Assembly: GCF_014842975.1 (NCBI RefSeq)
Contig: NZ_JACYXK010000024.1
Location: forward strand, 144,535 to 208,534
Origin: Rhodanobacter sp. DHB23
GTDB lineage: Bacteria > Pseudomonadota > Gammaproteobacteria > Xanthomonadales > Rhodanobacteraceae
Direction of reading: 5' to 3'
DNA: 64,000 nt
How positions within the stretch are numbered: position 1 is the first letter of the stretch; every line of letters starts with the position of its first letter. Below the pieces are notes generated by a model that was given only the letters and a program-made list of their open reading frames with translations, had not been told where the DNA came from and ran no database searches. Shown here piece after piece: positions 30,602 to 41,200 of this stretch. The translations under genes and the position numbers were made by a program.

Positions 30602-31786
30602 ATGTCGCATGCTGCACAAGTCCGCATTCCCGCCACCTATATGCGTGGTGGCACCAGCAAGGGCGTGTTCTTCCGCCTCGGAGATCTGCCCGAAGCGGCG
30701 CAGGCGCCGGGCGCCGCGCGCGACGCGCTGCTGCTGCGCGTGATCGGCAGTCCCGATCCCTACGGCAAGCAGATCGACGGCATGGGCGGCGCCACCTCCA
30801 GCACCAGCAAGACGGTGATCGTGTCCAGAAGCACGCGGCCGGACCACGACGTGGATTACCTGTTCGGCCAGGTGGCCATCGACAAGGCCTTCGTCGACTG
30901 GAGCGGCAACTGCGGCAACCTGTCGGCGGCGGTCGGCCCGTTCGCCATCTCGGGCGGCCTGGTCGATCCCGCGCGCGTACCGCGCGACGACATGGCCACC
31001 GTCCGCATCTGGCAGGCGAACATCGGCAAGACCATCATCGCGCACGTGCCGATGACCGACGGCGCCGTGCAGGAAACCGGCGATTTCGAGCTGGACGGCG
31101 TGACCTTCCCGGCGGCCGAGGTGCAACTGGAGTTCATGGACCCGGCCGCCGAGGAGGAGGGCGCCGGTGGCGCGATGTTCCCCACCGGGAACCTGGTCGA
31201 CGACCTGGTGGTGCCGGGCGTCGGCACGCTCAAGGCGACCATGATCAACGCGGGCATCCCCACGATCTTCGTGGAAGCCTCCGCGATCGGCTACACCGGC
31301 ACCGAGCTGCAGGATGCCATCAACGGCGATGCCAGGGCGCTGGCGATGTTCGAGGCCATCCGCGCGCACGGCGCGTTGCGCATGGGCCTGATCAGGTCCC
31401 TCGACGAGATCGCCACGCGCCAGCACACGCCCAAGGTGGCCTTCGTCGCCCGGCCGGCCGATTACGCCGCGTCGAGCGGCAGGCCGGTGCGGGCGGGCGA
31501 CATCGACTTGCTGGTGCGTGCGATGTCGATGGGCAAGCTGCATCACGCCATGATGGGCACGGCGGCGGTGGCCATCGGAACCGCCGCAGCGATCCCGGGC
31601 ACCCTGGTGAACCTTGCGGCCGGCGGTGGCGAGCGCCGGGCGGTGCGTTTCGGCCATCCGTCGGGGACGCTGCGGGTGGGCGCGGAGGCGGCGCTCGTTG
31701 ACGGTACGTGGACCGTCACCAAGGCGATCATGAGCCGGAGCGCACGCGTGCTGATGGAAGGTCGGGTGCGCGTGCCTGCGGCGTAA
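30602..31786 (+). CDS. prpF: 2-methylaconitate cis-trans isomerase PrpF
   Basis: 394-residue PrpF, of the diaminopimelate-epimerase fold, which isomerises the 2-methylaconitate made by AcnD. N-terminal IPATYMRGGTSKGVFFR and GSPDPYGKQIDGMGGATSSTSK contain the active-site lysine and cysteine-region motifs of the family; VDWSGNCGNLSAAVGPFAI and INAGIPTIFV follow. Full length. It lies 29 bp after the RNA-ligase-like gene and 132 bp before prpD on the same strand. Confidence 0.95.
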   Translation: MSHAAQVRIPATYMRGGTSKGVFFRLGDLPEAAQAPGAARDALLLRVIGSPDPYGKQIDGMGGATSSTSKTVIVSRSTRPDHDVDYLFGQVAIDKAFVDWSGNCGNLSAAVGPFAISGGLVDPARVPRDDMATVRIWQANIGKTIIAHVPMTDGAVQETGDFELDGVTFPAAEVQLEFMDPAAEEEGAGGAMFPTGNLVDDLVVPGVGTLKATMINAGIPTIFVEASAIGYTGTELQDAINGDARALAMFEAIRAHGALRMGLIRSLDEIATRQHTPKVAFVARPADYAASSGRPVRAGDIDLLVRAMSMGKLHHAMMGTAAVAIGTAAAIPGTLVNLAAGGGERRAVRFGHPSGTLRVGAEAALVDGTWTVTKAIMSRSARVLMEGRVRVPAA

Positions 31787-31918
31787 ATCCCGCCGCGCAA
31801 TGCGTCGCTCCCTGCCGCCACGCGACAGGGGCAGGCTGCTTCAGCGAGGTCTGCGCCGGGTGACAGGGTCAAGCCATCCCGGTGCGTGGTGGTTGCTCCA
31901 ACACAGGAGACGGGCCCC

Positions 31919-33370
31919 ATGAATACGCAGGACATCCGTTCCGCCAGGCGGCCGAACCCCGACCAGCCCATGGTCGACGTGGCCAACTACGTCGTCGACT
32001 ACCGGATCGATTCCACCGGCGCGTACGACACCGCGCGCTACATGCTGCTGGACTCGCTGGCCACGGCGATGATGGCGATGCGATTCCCCGAGTGCGTCAA
32101 GCACCTGGGCCCGATCGTGCCGGGCGCCAGCCTGCCGGGCGGTGCCCGCGTGCCGGGTACCAACCACGAGCTGGATCCGGTGCAGGCGGCATTCGCCATC
32201 GGCACGCAGATCCGCTGGCTGGACTTCAACGACACCTGGCTGGCTGCCGAGTGGGGCCATCCGTCGGACAACCTGGGCGCCATCCTGGCCGTGGCAGACT
32301 GGCTGGACCGCAAGGCCGGGCGCGAAGGAGGCAAGCCGCTGACCGTGCGCGACGTGCTGGGCCATGCCATCAAGGCGCACGAGATCCAGGGTTGCTATGC
32401 GCTGAAGAACAGCTTCAACCGCGTCGGCCAGGACCACGTGATCCTGGTGCGCCTGGCATCCACGGCCGTCGCCGCGCACATGCTGGGAGGCGACAGGGAG
32501 CAGATCGTCGCCGCCGTCTCGCACAGCTGGATCGACAACGGTGCGCTGCGAACCTATCGCCATGCGCCAAACACCGGTCCGCGCAAGAGCTGGGCCGCCG
32601 GCGATGCCTGCCGCCGGGCCGTCATCCATGCGATCAACGCGGTGCAGCGTGGCGTGGCCGGCTATCCATCGGCGCTGTCGGCGAAGACGTGGGGCTATTA
32701 CGACGCGGCCTTCAAGGGCAACGCGTTCGAGTTCGAGCGCCCGTTCGGTAGCTACGTGATGGAGAACGTGCTGTTCAAGATCAGCTTCCCGGCCGAATTC
32801 CATGCCCAGACGGCAGTGGAGTGCGCCATGAAGCTGCATGGCGCGGTGGCCGGCAGGCTCGACCGGATCGAGCGGGTCGTGATCGAGACGCAGGAAGCGG
32901 GCATGCGCATCATCGACAAGACCGGTCCGCTGGCCAACTACGCCGACCGCGACCACTGCATCCAGTACATGGTCGCGGTGCCGCTGATCTTCGGCCGCCT
33001 CAGCGCGGACGACTACGGCGACGAAGTGGCCGCCGATCCGCGCATCGAAGCGCTGCGCGACAAGATGTTAGTATCCGAGAATCCGCAGTTCACCAGGGAC
33101 TACTTCGACCCGGAAAGGCGCTACATCGGCAACGCCGTACAAGTGTTCTTCGATGACGGCAGCAGTACGGAGAAGGTGTCCATCGACTATCCGATAGGGC
33201 ACCGCAAACGGCGCGCCGAGGGCATCCCGGTGCTGCTGAAGAAATTCGAGGTAGCCATGCGCGGCCATCTGCCGACGGGCAAGGTCGAGGCCATACTCGA
33301 AGCGATTGACGACATGGTGAAGCTGGATGCCATGCCGATCCAGCAATTCATGGGCTTGTTCACGCTGTGA
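31919..33370 (+). CDS. prpD: 2-methylcitrate dehydratase PrpD
   Basis: 483-residue MmgE/PrpD-family protein, the iron-sulfur-independent 2-methylcitrate dehydratase. Visible blocks are DTARYMLLDSLATAMMA, PGTNHELDPVQAAFAIG, LDFNDTWLAAEWGHPSDNLG and KSWAAGDACRRAV. The start at 31919 follows ACAGGAG and gives MNTQDIRSARRPNPDQPM; the frame upstream is not conserved. It probably ends the acnD-ligT-prpF-prpD unit. The cycle is thus served by both AcnD/PrpF and PrpD routes. AT-rich DNA follows before ompA. Confidence 0.93.
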   Translation: MNTQDIRSARRPNPDQPMVDVANYVVDYRIDSTGAYDTARYMLLDSLATAMMAMRFPECVKHLGPIVPGASLPGGARVPGTNHELDPVQAAFAIGTQIRWLDFNDTWLAAEWGHPSDNLGAILAVADWLDRKAGREGGKPLTVRDVLGHAIKAHEIQGCYALKNSFNRVGQDHVILVRLASTAVAAHMLGGDREQIVAAVSHSWIDNGALRTYRHAPNTGPRKSWAAGDACRRAVIHAINAVQRGVAGYPSALSAKTWGYYDAAFKGNAFEFERPFGSYVMENVLFKISFPAEFHAQTAVECAMKLHGAVAGRLDRIERVVIETQEAGMRIIDKTGPLANYADRDHCIQYMVAVPLIFGRLSADDYGDEVAADPRIEALRDKMLVSENPQFTRDYFDPERRYIGNAVQVFFDDGSSTEKVSIDYPIGHRKRRAEGIPVLLKKFEVAMRGHLPTGKVEAILEAIDDMVKLDAMPIQQFMGLFTL

Positions 33371-33561
33371 ATACGCAATAGCAGCAAACCTTGACGAAAA
33401 CTGTATGTTGCTTAACAGCAATGGATAGTCAAAGATTGTTGCGTTTAGCTTAGTATGTTAGTTTACCGTGAAGCAGAATTGGTCTTTCTTGCTTTGTGCG
33501 AGAGTCACCGGATCCCGGTGGTGCGGTGCGGTTGTTTCAATAACGAAAAGGGAGAATCCTG

Positions 33562-34629
33562 ATGAAGCACAAGGGTCTTTATTTCATGGTTGCCTTGGCC
33601 TTGGCCGGCGTGGGTGTCGTCCATGCTCAGGACAACACGGCGGCGAGCACCGGCAGCAGCGACAGCGCGGCTGCTCCGGCGTGGCCGAACGGCTTCGATG
33701 ACCGCTGGTACATCGCGCCGACCGTTGGCGGTTATTTCAACGACTCGCATCGCCACACCGACAGCAGCCAGATCTACTACGGCCTCGGGTTTGGCAAGTT
33801 CATCTCGTCCAATACCTCGATCGATGTGTTCGCCGACCGCACTTCGCGCGACATCAACCACAATGCCGGTACCTGGGCCAGCAACAACATCGGCGTCGCC
33901 GCCCGCTACTACTTCGGCACCGATTCGTGGCGTCCCTATGTGATGGCTGGCGTGCTGGGCAGCCACCACAAGAACCCGATGGACAGCAGCTGGGATCCGG
34001 CGGCTCAGGTCGGCGTGGGTATCGCCAAGGCGGTGACCGACAGCTCCGACGTGCGCCTGGAAGCCGGCTATCGCTATGACTGGGACGACCAGAGCCAGTC
34101 GACCCGCAATGGCTACGGCGATTGGTTCTTGGGCCTGAGCATCGTGTCGCGCATCGGTGCGGTTCCGGCGGCTCCGGCCCCGGTCGCCCCGGCTCCGGCC
34201 CCGGCTCCCGCTCCCGTGCAGGAAGCCCCGGCGCCGCAGAAGGTGGTGATCGACCTGCGTGGCGTGAACTTCAAGTTCGACTTCCCGAAGAAGGGCCATG
34301 TGCATGCTTCGGAGATCGACAAGGCGCTGGCCGTGCCGACGTCGGACTCGGTGGCGATCCTGGACCAGGCGGTGGATACCCTGAAGCGCTACCCGGACGT
34401 GCACGTGACGGTGGCGGGCTACACGGACAGCAAGGGCACCCCGGCGTACAACCAGTCGCTGTCGGAGCGTCGCGCGCAGATCGTGTACGACTACCTGACC
34501 AGCCACGGCATCGACGCGAGCCGTCTGGAAGGCCCGATCGGCCACGGCGAAGACAACCCGATCGGCGACAACGCCACCGATGCGGGCCGCGCACAGAACC
34601 GTCGCGTGGAGCTGCAGGTCCAACAGTAA
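33562..34629 (+). CDS. OmpA-family outer-membrane protein, copy 1
   Basis: 355-residue porin-like protein. Signal peptide residues 1-22 (ending VVHA), an 8-strand beta-barrel domain (about 35-200), a Pro/Ala linker (about 203-225), then an OmpA-like peptidoglycan-binding domain with VTVAGYTDSKGTPAYNQSLS and RAQNRRVELQVQQ, containing the Asp and Arg that hold diaminopimelate. It anchors the outer membrane to the cell wall. The ATG follows AAAGGGAGAATCCTG. A paralogue follows in tandem; the 3' half, from about 34069 on, is nearly identical in DNA to that copy. AT-rich sequence upstream (33371-33561) probably holds a strong promoter. Confidence 0.92.
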   Translation: MKHKGLYFMVALALAGVGVVHAQDNTAASTGSSDSAAAPAWPNGFDDRWYIAPTVGGYFNDSHRHTDSSQIYYGLGFGKFISSNTSIDVFADRTSRDINHNAGTWASNNIGVAARYYFGTDSWRPYVMAGVLGSHHKNPMDSSWDPAAQVGVGIAKAVTDSSDVRLEAGYRYDWDDQSQSTRNGYGDWFLGLSIVSRIGAVPAAPAPVAPAPAPAPAPVQEAPAPQKVVIDLRGVNFKFDFPKKGHVHASEIDKALAVPTSDSVAILDQAVDTLKRYPDVHVTVAGYTDSKGTPAYNQSLSERRAQIVYDYLTSHGIDASRLEGPIGHGEDNPIGDNATDAGRAQNRRVELQVQQ

Positions 34630-34647
34630 TCGGACTTGTCACGGTGT

Positions 34648-34683
34648 CACGAAAAAGCCCGGCTCAGGCCGGGCTTTTTCGTG
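34648..34683 (+). terminator. Terminator after ompA copy 1
   Basis: 16-bp stem CACGAAAAAGCCCGGC with loop TCAG and complement ending CTTTTTCGTG. Nearly the same hairpin follows copy 2, so it belongs to the duplicated block. Confidence 0.88.
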
Positions 34684-34959
34684 AGGGCAAGACCAGCAGC
34701 CGGCTGCTTGAGAGCAGCATGTGGGCAAGCTGGCCGGAGGTGTTTGCCAACCCTGAACGTTAGTGTACCGGGGAGTGCAAAAGAGGTTTTCCCGCCATGC
34801 TTGGGGTTTAACGATTTTGCTACACTCGCCTCCGCTTACAGAGTACGACCGCCAAGCAGCGGCACATAAACAAAGCAGTCAAATGTTCAAAGCTGCGCCA
34901 CGCATTCCCCCGTTTGGCGTGTAGCGGACACCAAGATCAAATTGACGAGGAGAGACCTG
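34684..34959 (+). promoter_or_regulatory. Leader and promoter region of ompA copy 2
   Basis: 276-bp gap between the two porin genes, lower in GC than its flanks and without a supported gene. GCTACACTCGCC at 34819-34830 contains a TACACT -10-like hexamer; the same GCTACACTCGC occurs before msrB. About 130 nt separate it from the ATG at 34960, so the mRNA would have a long untranslated leader, as is usual for ompA-type genes controlled by small RNAs. GACGAGGAGAGACC forms the ribosome site. Confidence 0.4.
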
Positions 34960-36051
34960 ATGAAGCACAAGGGCCTTTATTTCATGGTTGCCCTGGCGTT
35001 GGGCGGCGTGGGTGCCGTTCATGCGCAGGACAACACGGCCGCAAGCACGGGCAGCAGCGACAGCACGGCCGCTCCAGCGTGGCCGAACGGTTTCGATGAC
35101 CGTTGGTACATCGCGCCGACCATCGGTGGTTACTACAACGATTCCGATCGCAACACCAACAGCCGCCAGATCTACTACGGCTTGGGCGTGGGCAAGTTCT
35201 TCACCCCGGATCTCTCGCTCGACCTGTTTGCCGACCGCACCAGCCGCACGATCGACCGCGGTGCCGCCAACGGCGGCGGTAACGGCAATGCCCATTGGGC
35301 CAACAACACCGTGGGTGTTGCCGCACGCTGGTATTTCGCCAACGGCTCGTGGCGCCCCTACCTGCTGGCTGGCGTCATGGGCAGCGAGCACAAGAACCCG
35401 ATGGACAGCAGCTGGGATCCGGCGGCCGAGCTGGGTCTGGGTATCTCCAAGTCGATCACCGACAGTTCCGACATCCGCGTGGAAGGCGGCTATCGCTATG
35501 ACTGGGACGACCAGAGCCAGCCGACCAAGAGCGGCTACGGCGATTGGTTCCTGGGCCTGAGCATCGTGTCGCGCATCGGTGCGGTTCCGGCGGCTCCGGC
35601 CCCGGTCGCCCCGGCCCCGGCCCCGGCTCCCGCTCCCGTGCAGGAAGCCCCGGCGCCGCAGAAGGTGGTGATCGACCTGCGTGGCGTGAACTTCAAGTTC
35701 GACTTCCCGAAGAAGGGCCATGTGCACGCTTCGGAGATCGACAAGGCGCTGGCCGTGCCGACGTCGGACTCGGTGGCGATCCTGGACCAGGCGGTGGATA
35801 CCCTGAAGCGCTACCCGGACGTGCACGTGACGGTGGCGGGCTACACGGACAGCAAGGGCACCCCGGCGTACAACCAGTCGCTGTCGGAGCGTCGCGCGCA
35901 GATCGTGTACGACTACCTGACCAGCCACGGCATCGACGCGAGCCGTCTGGAAGGCCCGGTCGGCCACGGCGAAGACAACCCGATCGGCGACAACAGCACC
36001 GTCGCGGGTCAGGCGCAGAACCGCCGCGTGGAATTGCAGGTCCAGCAGTAA
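34960..36051 (+). CDS. OmpA-family outer-membrane protein, copy 2
   Basis: 363-residue paralogue of the preceding gene with the same plan: signal peptide (1-22), beta-barrel, Pro/Ala linker and OmpA C-terminal domain. The barrel halves differ clearly; this copy has an extra loop (RGAANGGGNGNAH) near residue 108. From the conserved YRYDWDDQSQ onward both protein and DNA are almost the same as copy 1 at a constant offset of 1,422 bp with no indels, including the terminator. The start at 34960 is set by homology and by GAGGAGAGACC. The two may present different surface loops under different conditions. Confidence 0.92.
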   Translation: MKHKGLYFMVALALGGVGAVHAQDNTAASTGSSDSTAAPAWPNGFDDRWYIAPTIGGYYNDSDRNTNSRQIYYGLGVGKFFTPDLSLDLFADRTSRTIDRGAANGGGNGNAHWANNTVGVAARWYFANGSWRPYLLAGVMGSEHKNPMDSSWDPAAELGLGISKSITDSSDIRVEGGYRYDWDDQSQPTKSGYGDWFLGLSIVSRIGAVPAAPAPVAPAPAPAPAPVQEAPAPQKVVIDLRGVNFKFDFPKKGHVHASEIDKALAVPTSDSVAILDQAVDTLKRYPDVHVTVAGYTDSKGTPAYNQSLSERRAQIVYDYLTSHGIDASRLEGPVGHGEDNPIGDNSTVAGQAQNRRVELQVQQ

Positions 36052-36068
36052 TCGGACTTGTCGAGTGT

Positions 36069-36104
36069 CACGAAGAAGCCCGGCTCAGGCCGGGCTTTTT
36101 CGTG
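36069..36104 (+). terminator. Terminator after ompA copy 2
   Basis: 16-bp stem CACGAAGAAGCCCGGC, loop TCAG, complement ending CTTTTTCGTG. One A-to-G change relative to the copy-1 terminator leaves a G-T pair. Confidence 0.88.
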
Positions 36105-36192
36105 GGTAGTGCGGCCATGGACGGCCGCCCGTTTGATTCCCGCGATCATGGATGATTGCAAAAGGAGTTGCGCCGCCGCATAGGCTTGCCTG

Positions 36193-36942
36193 ATGACTCA
36201 TGTACGACAATCCGGATCGCAAGGCGGCAAACGTCATGGCATCGCCCGAGTACTGAGCAAATGGGGCGTGTGCTCGCGCAGCCAGGCCGAGGCCGCAGTG
36301 CGCGCCGGGCGTGTTGGCGTGGACGGTCGCGTGGTGCGCGATCCCGAGCATCCGGTCGATGCGGAACGTCAGCAACTCAGCCTGGATGGCGTGGCGGTGG
36401 CCGCGGTGCAGCGCGTCTACCTTGCACTCAACAAGCCGCGTGGCATCGTGGTGAGCGCCGCCGACGAACGTGGCCGCGATACCGTGTATGACCTGCTGCG
36501 TGATGCCGACCTGCCGTGGCTGGGCCCGGTGGGACGGCTGGACAAGGCCAGCGAAGGTCTGCTGCTGCTCAGCAACGACAGCGTGTGGGCGGCGGGCATC
36601 ACCGAGCCGAGCATGCATCTCGACAAGACCTATCACGTGCAGGTGGCTGGACAGCCGGATGCCGGGGCGCTGGCGGCGATGCTGGCCGGCGTCCGTGAAG
36701 GCGCGGACCTGCTCAAGGCGCGCAAGGTCGAGCTGCTGCGTGCGGGCGAGAAGAACGCCTGGCTGGAAGTGGTGCTGGACGAAGGCCGCAACCGGCACAT
36801 CCGCCGCCTGCTGGCGGCCCTGGGTTTCGAGGTGCTGAGGCTGGTGCGCGTGACGATCGGGCCGCTGACGCTTGGTGAGCTCGCCAAGGGGCAGTGGCGC
36901 CACCTGAGCGCCGCCGAGGTGGCTGCGCTCAGGACGCGTTGA
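36193..36942 (+). CDS. RsuA/RluB/E/F-family pseudouridine synthase
   Basis: 249-residue RNA pseudouridine synthase. An S4 RNA-binding domain (about residues 16-62, with LSKWGVCSRSQAEAAVRAGRV split over it) precedes the catalytic domain with the nucleophile Asp117 in GRLDKASEGLLLL and the late motif EGRNRHIRRLLAALGFEV. The size and S4 domain place it in the RsuA family, which modifies 16S or 23S rRNA; which site is not decided by sequence alone. The N-terminus starts with about 15 unconserved residues. The gene is alone, convergent with kbl (3 bp between stops). Confidence 0.9.
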   Translation: MTHVRQSGSQGGKRHGIARVLSKWGVCSRSQAEAAVRAGRVGVDGRVVRDPEHPVDAERQQLSLDGVAVAAVQRVYLALNKPRGIVVSAADERGRDTVYDLLRDADLPWLGPVGRLDKASEGLLLLSNDSVWAAGITEPSMHLDKTYHVQVAGQPDAGALAAMLAGVREGADLLKARKVELLRAGEKNAWLEVVLDEGRNRHIRRLLAALGFEVLRLVRVTIGPLTLGELAKGQWRHLSAAEVAALRTR

Positions 36943-36945
36943 GCG

Positions 36946-38139
<1,194 letters not shown>

Positions 38140-38278
38140 GGTGGGATTCCGCTCGTGGGGAAAGCGCCTATTGTCGGCCTTTTTACGATCGCCATCCATG
38201 GTGGCCCACTATCCGGCCAGTGCGGATGTGATGCCAAGGCCACGCCGGCTTTTCGCCGACAACGGAAACCTCGGGCTC

Positions 38279-41200
38279 TCAGTGCAGGCCGAAATCGACG
38301 CGCGTGGTCTTGCCTGCATCATCGATGCCCTTGGCATCGACCTTGGGCGCCAGCACGAACACGCGGCTGTCGTCGAGCTTGCCGCGAAGCGCGGCGCGCA
38401 CGGCATCGGCGCGGCGCTCGGCGAGGTGGCGTAGTGCGTCCGCATCCACCGGCATGTTGGTTTCCAGCAGCTTGCGCATCACGTCCGGCGGCTGCGACTT
38501 GGTGAGGCCGATGGCGTCGCGCGGCTTGGTGAACTTGGCGTGCTTGTACGCCTTCTTCAGGTACTTGTCGTACTGGTCCGGTGTGAGCTTAGAGAGGTCA
38601 GTACCTTCGCCGGCTTCCTGCTGCACCAGGTCGTCCACCATCGTCTTGCGCAGGCCGTCCTCGTCGAACTTCGGATCGACGCGGCCGGTGATGTCCAGCT
38701 TCAGCGAGGTCTTCTGCTGCAGGATCTTCACGATCTGCGCGAGCTTGTCCTGCGCCTTCGCGTCGAGGACGGAGGAGCCGGGGGCGAATTCCACGTAGCC
38801 AAGGTCCTGCTGCTTGCCGCCGCCGCCCATCGCCGAGGCGATCAGCCGGAACGGCGAGGTCACCGCGCGGCCGATCAGGTTGACGAAGGCGTGCCAGATC
38901 AGGCCGCCCACGCTGAACTGCGGGTCGTCCAGCGAACCGGACACCGGTACGTCCACGTCGATGTTGCCGTCGGCATCCTTCAGCAGCGCCACCGCCAGCT
39001 TCACCGGCAGGTGGCTGATGCCGGGGCCCTGGATGGCGTCGCCGAAGGTGAGCTGGGTGATGAAGATGTGGTTGTCGGCGTTGAGCTTGCCGTTGTCGAG
39101 CTGGTAGTGCACGTCCATCGTCAGCCGGCCCTTGGTGATCGGGTAGCCGGTGTACTTGCCCGAGTATGGCGACAGGTGGGTGAGTTCGACGCCGTCGGCC
39201 TTGCCCTTCACGTCGAGGAAGGCGGTCGGCGCCAGCGGGTTGATCGTGCCGGTGATGTCCACCGGCGCGTTGTCGTCGAGCTGGCCCTGCAGGTTCATGT
39301 CGGCAGGCGGTCCGCCGGCGGTGCCGAACGCGCCCACCTTGCCGTCGAGCTGGGTGATGTTGGCGGTGTAGTTCGGCTTGATGAAGTTGTCGGTGTAGTT
39401 GAGGTGGCCGCGCGCCAGCGTGATGCCGCCGATCGTAATGTCGGCAACTGGCGCCGCGGCCGTGCCGGCGGATGCGGGCGTGGCCGCGGCCTGCGGCTTG
39501 GTCGTGGCCGAAGGAGTCTGTCGCGCCTGCGTCACCGAAACGGGCGCTGCGGCCGGATTGGCCACCACGTCCTGCATGTTCGTGCGGCCGTTCGCGTTGA
39601 TGATGACGCGGGCGTAGAAATCGTCCAGCGCCAGCCCGGCCACCGTCACGTGCGGCACGTCCTCGCCCATGCGCACGCTGAGGCCACTGGCGCTGAGCGA
39701 GTTCCAGCGCAGGAAGTCGTCGCCGGTGAGCTTGTCCTGCACGCGCACGTTGCCCAGCGTGACGCGGCCGCGCCAGTCCAGCAGCGCCTGCGGCTGGTGG
39801 TCGCGGTAACGTACATGGCCATCCGCACTGAGCGTGGCGCTGGTGAGCGTCACGTTGAGCGGCACCGCGACCAGCGATTGCAGCGGGGCGATGTCGAGCC
39901 GCGCGGTGCGCACTTGCAGGTTGGCATCCCGCGGCTGCGGACGCAGCGTGCCGTCCACGCGCAGGCTGCCGCGGCCGATGCCGCCGTCCACCGCCAGCTT
40001 CAGTGGCTTGTGCATGTCGCTGGAAAGGCCATCGAAGCTGGCGTGCGCCAACTTGAGCGCAGTGCGGCTGTTCCTGCCGGCAATGCGCGGATCGGTGAGC
40101 GCCAGCATGCCGTCGACGCCGACGTGGGCGATACTCCAGTGCCAGCCGGGCGAGGGCGGCGAAGGTTTGCGCGGGCCATGCGACGGCTCGGACTTCATCA
40201 GGCCGGTCAGGTCGATGTTGCCGTCCTGCAGGCGCCGCGCCTCGACCTGCAGGCCGTGCAGGGTGACGTGGTCGAGTTGCGCCGTGCTGCTGGCGAGATC
40301 GAGCTGCGTGATGCCGGCTTCCAGCGATTGCCATGCGAGCGGCGAGCGCTTGCCCTGCTGCAGGGCGAGGTCGTTGATCGTTGCGGTGGTCGTTTGCAAC
40401 GTGAGGTTGAAGCTCTTGCCCCAGTCCGCGAGCAACTGGCCATCCGCATCCAGCGTGCCCTTGGCCAGCTCGGCGTTGAGCATCGGTGGCGCCAGCGGCA
40501 ACAACGGCGGCAGGCCCACGCCTTTCAGGCCCAGCTTGCCGTCGTAGCGGCTGTTCGCCACGTCGAGCTTGCCGCTCAACGCGAGGCTGCCGCCGTTCAG
40601 CGTGGTGGCGATATCGAGCGCAGCCGGTGGTGCGGCGATCGTGGACAGGCCGCGCAGCGTGCCGTGGATGTTTTCCAGCGCCAGCGTGGCGGGCTTGTGA
40701 CCGCTGGCGTCGGTGTATTCGAAACGGCCGCCTTGCAGGGTCAGCGCGGCGATGCCCACTTCGGTGGCGGGCGTGGCGGCCTTGGCCGGTGCAGCGGGCT
40801 TCGCAGAGTCGCCGCCGGTCAGCGCATCGAAATTGCTGTGGCCGCCGGCCGTGCGGGTGTAGTGCAGGCTGAGGCCATTGAGCAACACGGCGCCGAGACG
40901 GTAGCGCGACAACAGGGGCTCCACGTCGGCCAGCGCGGCGTCGGCGTGGGCCAGTTCAAGCAGCGGTGCGTTGTCGGGCGTGGCCAGTGCGAAGTCGTCG
41001 AGTTGCAGTTGGCCGCCGAGACGCACCTGCGGGCCGGATTTCGCCTGCACGAACTGCAGGTCGAGCTTGCCGGACAACTGGCCACGCGGAATCGCCACCG
41101 GCAACTTCGCCGGCACGTAGCCGAGGTAGCGCGGCAGGTCGAGGTGATCCAGCGAGAAGCTGATGTCCGACTCGAGGCTGTCCGCGAACGGTTTGGTCTG

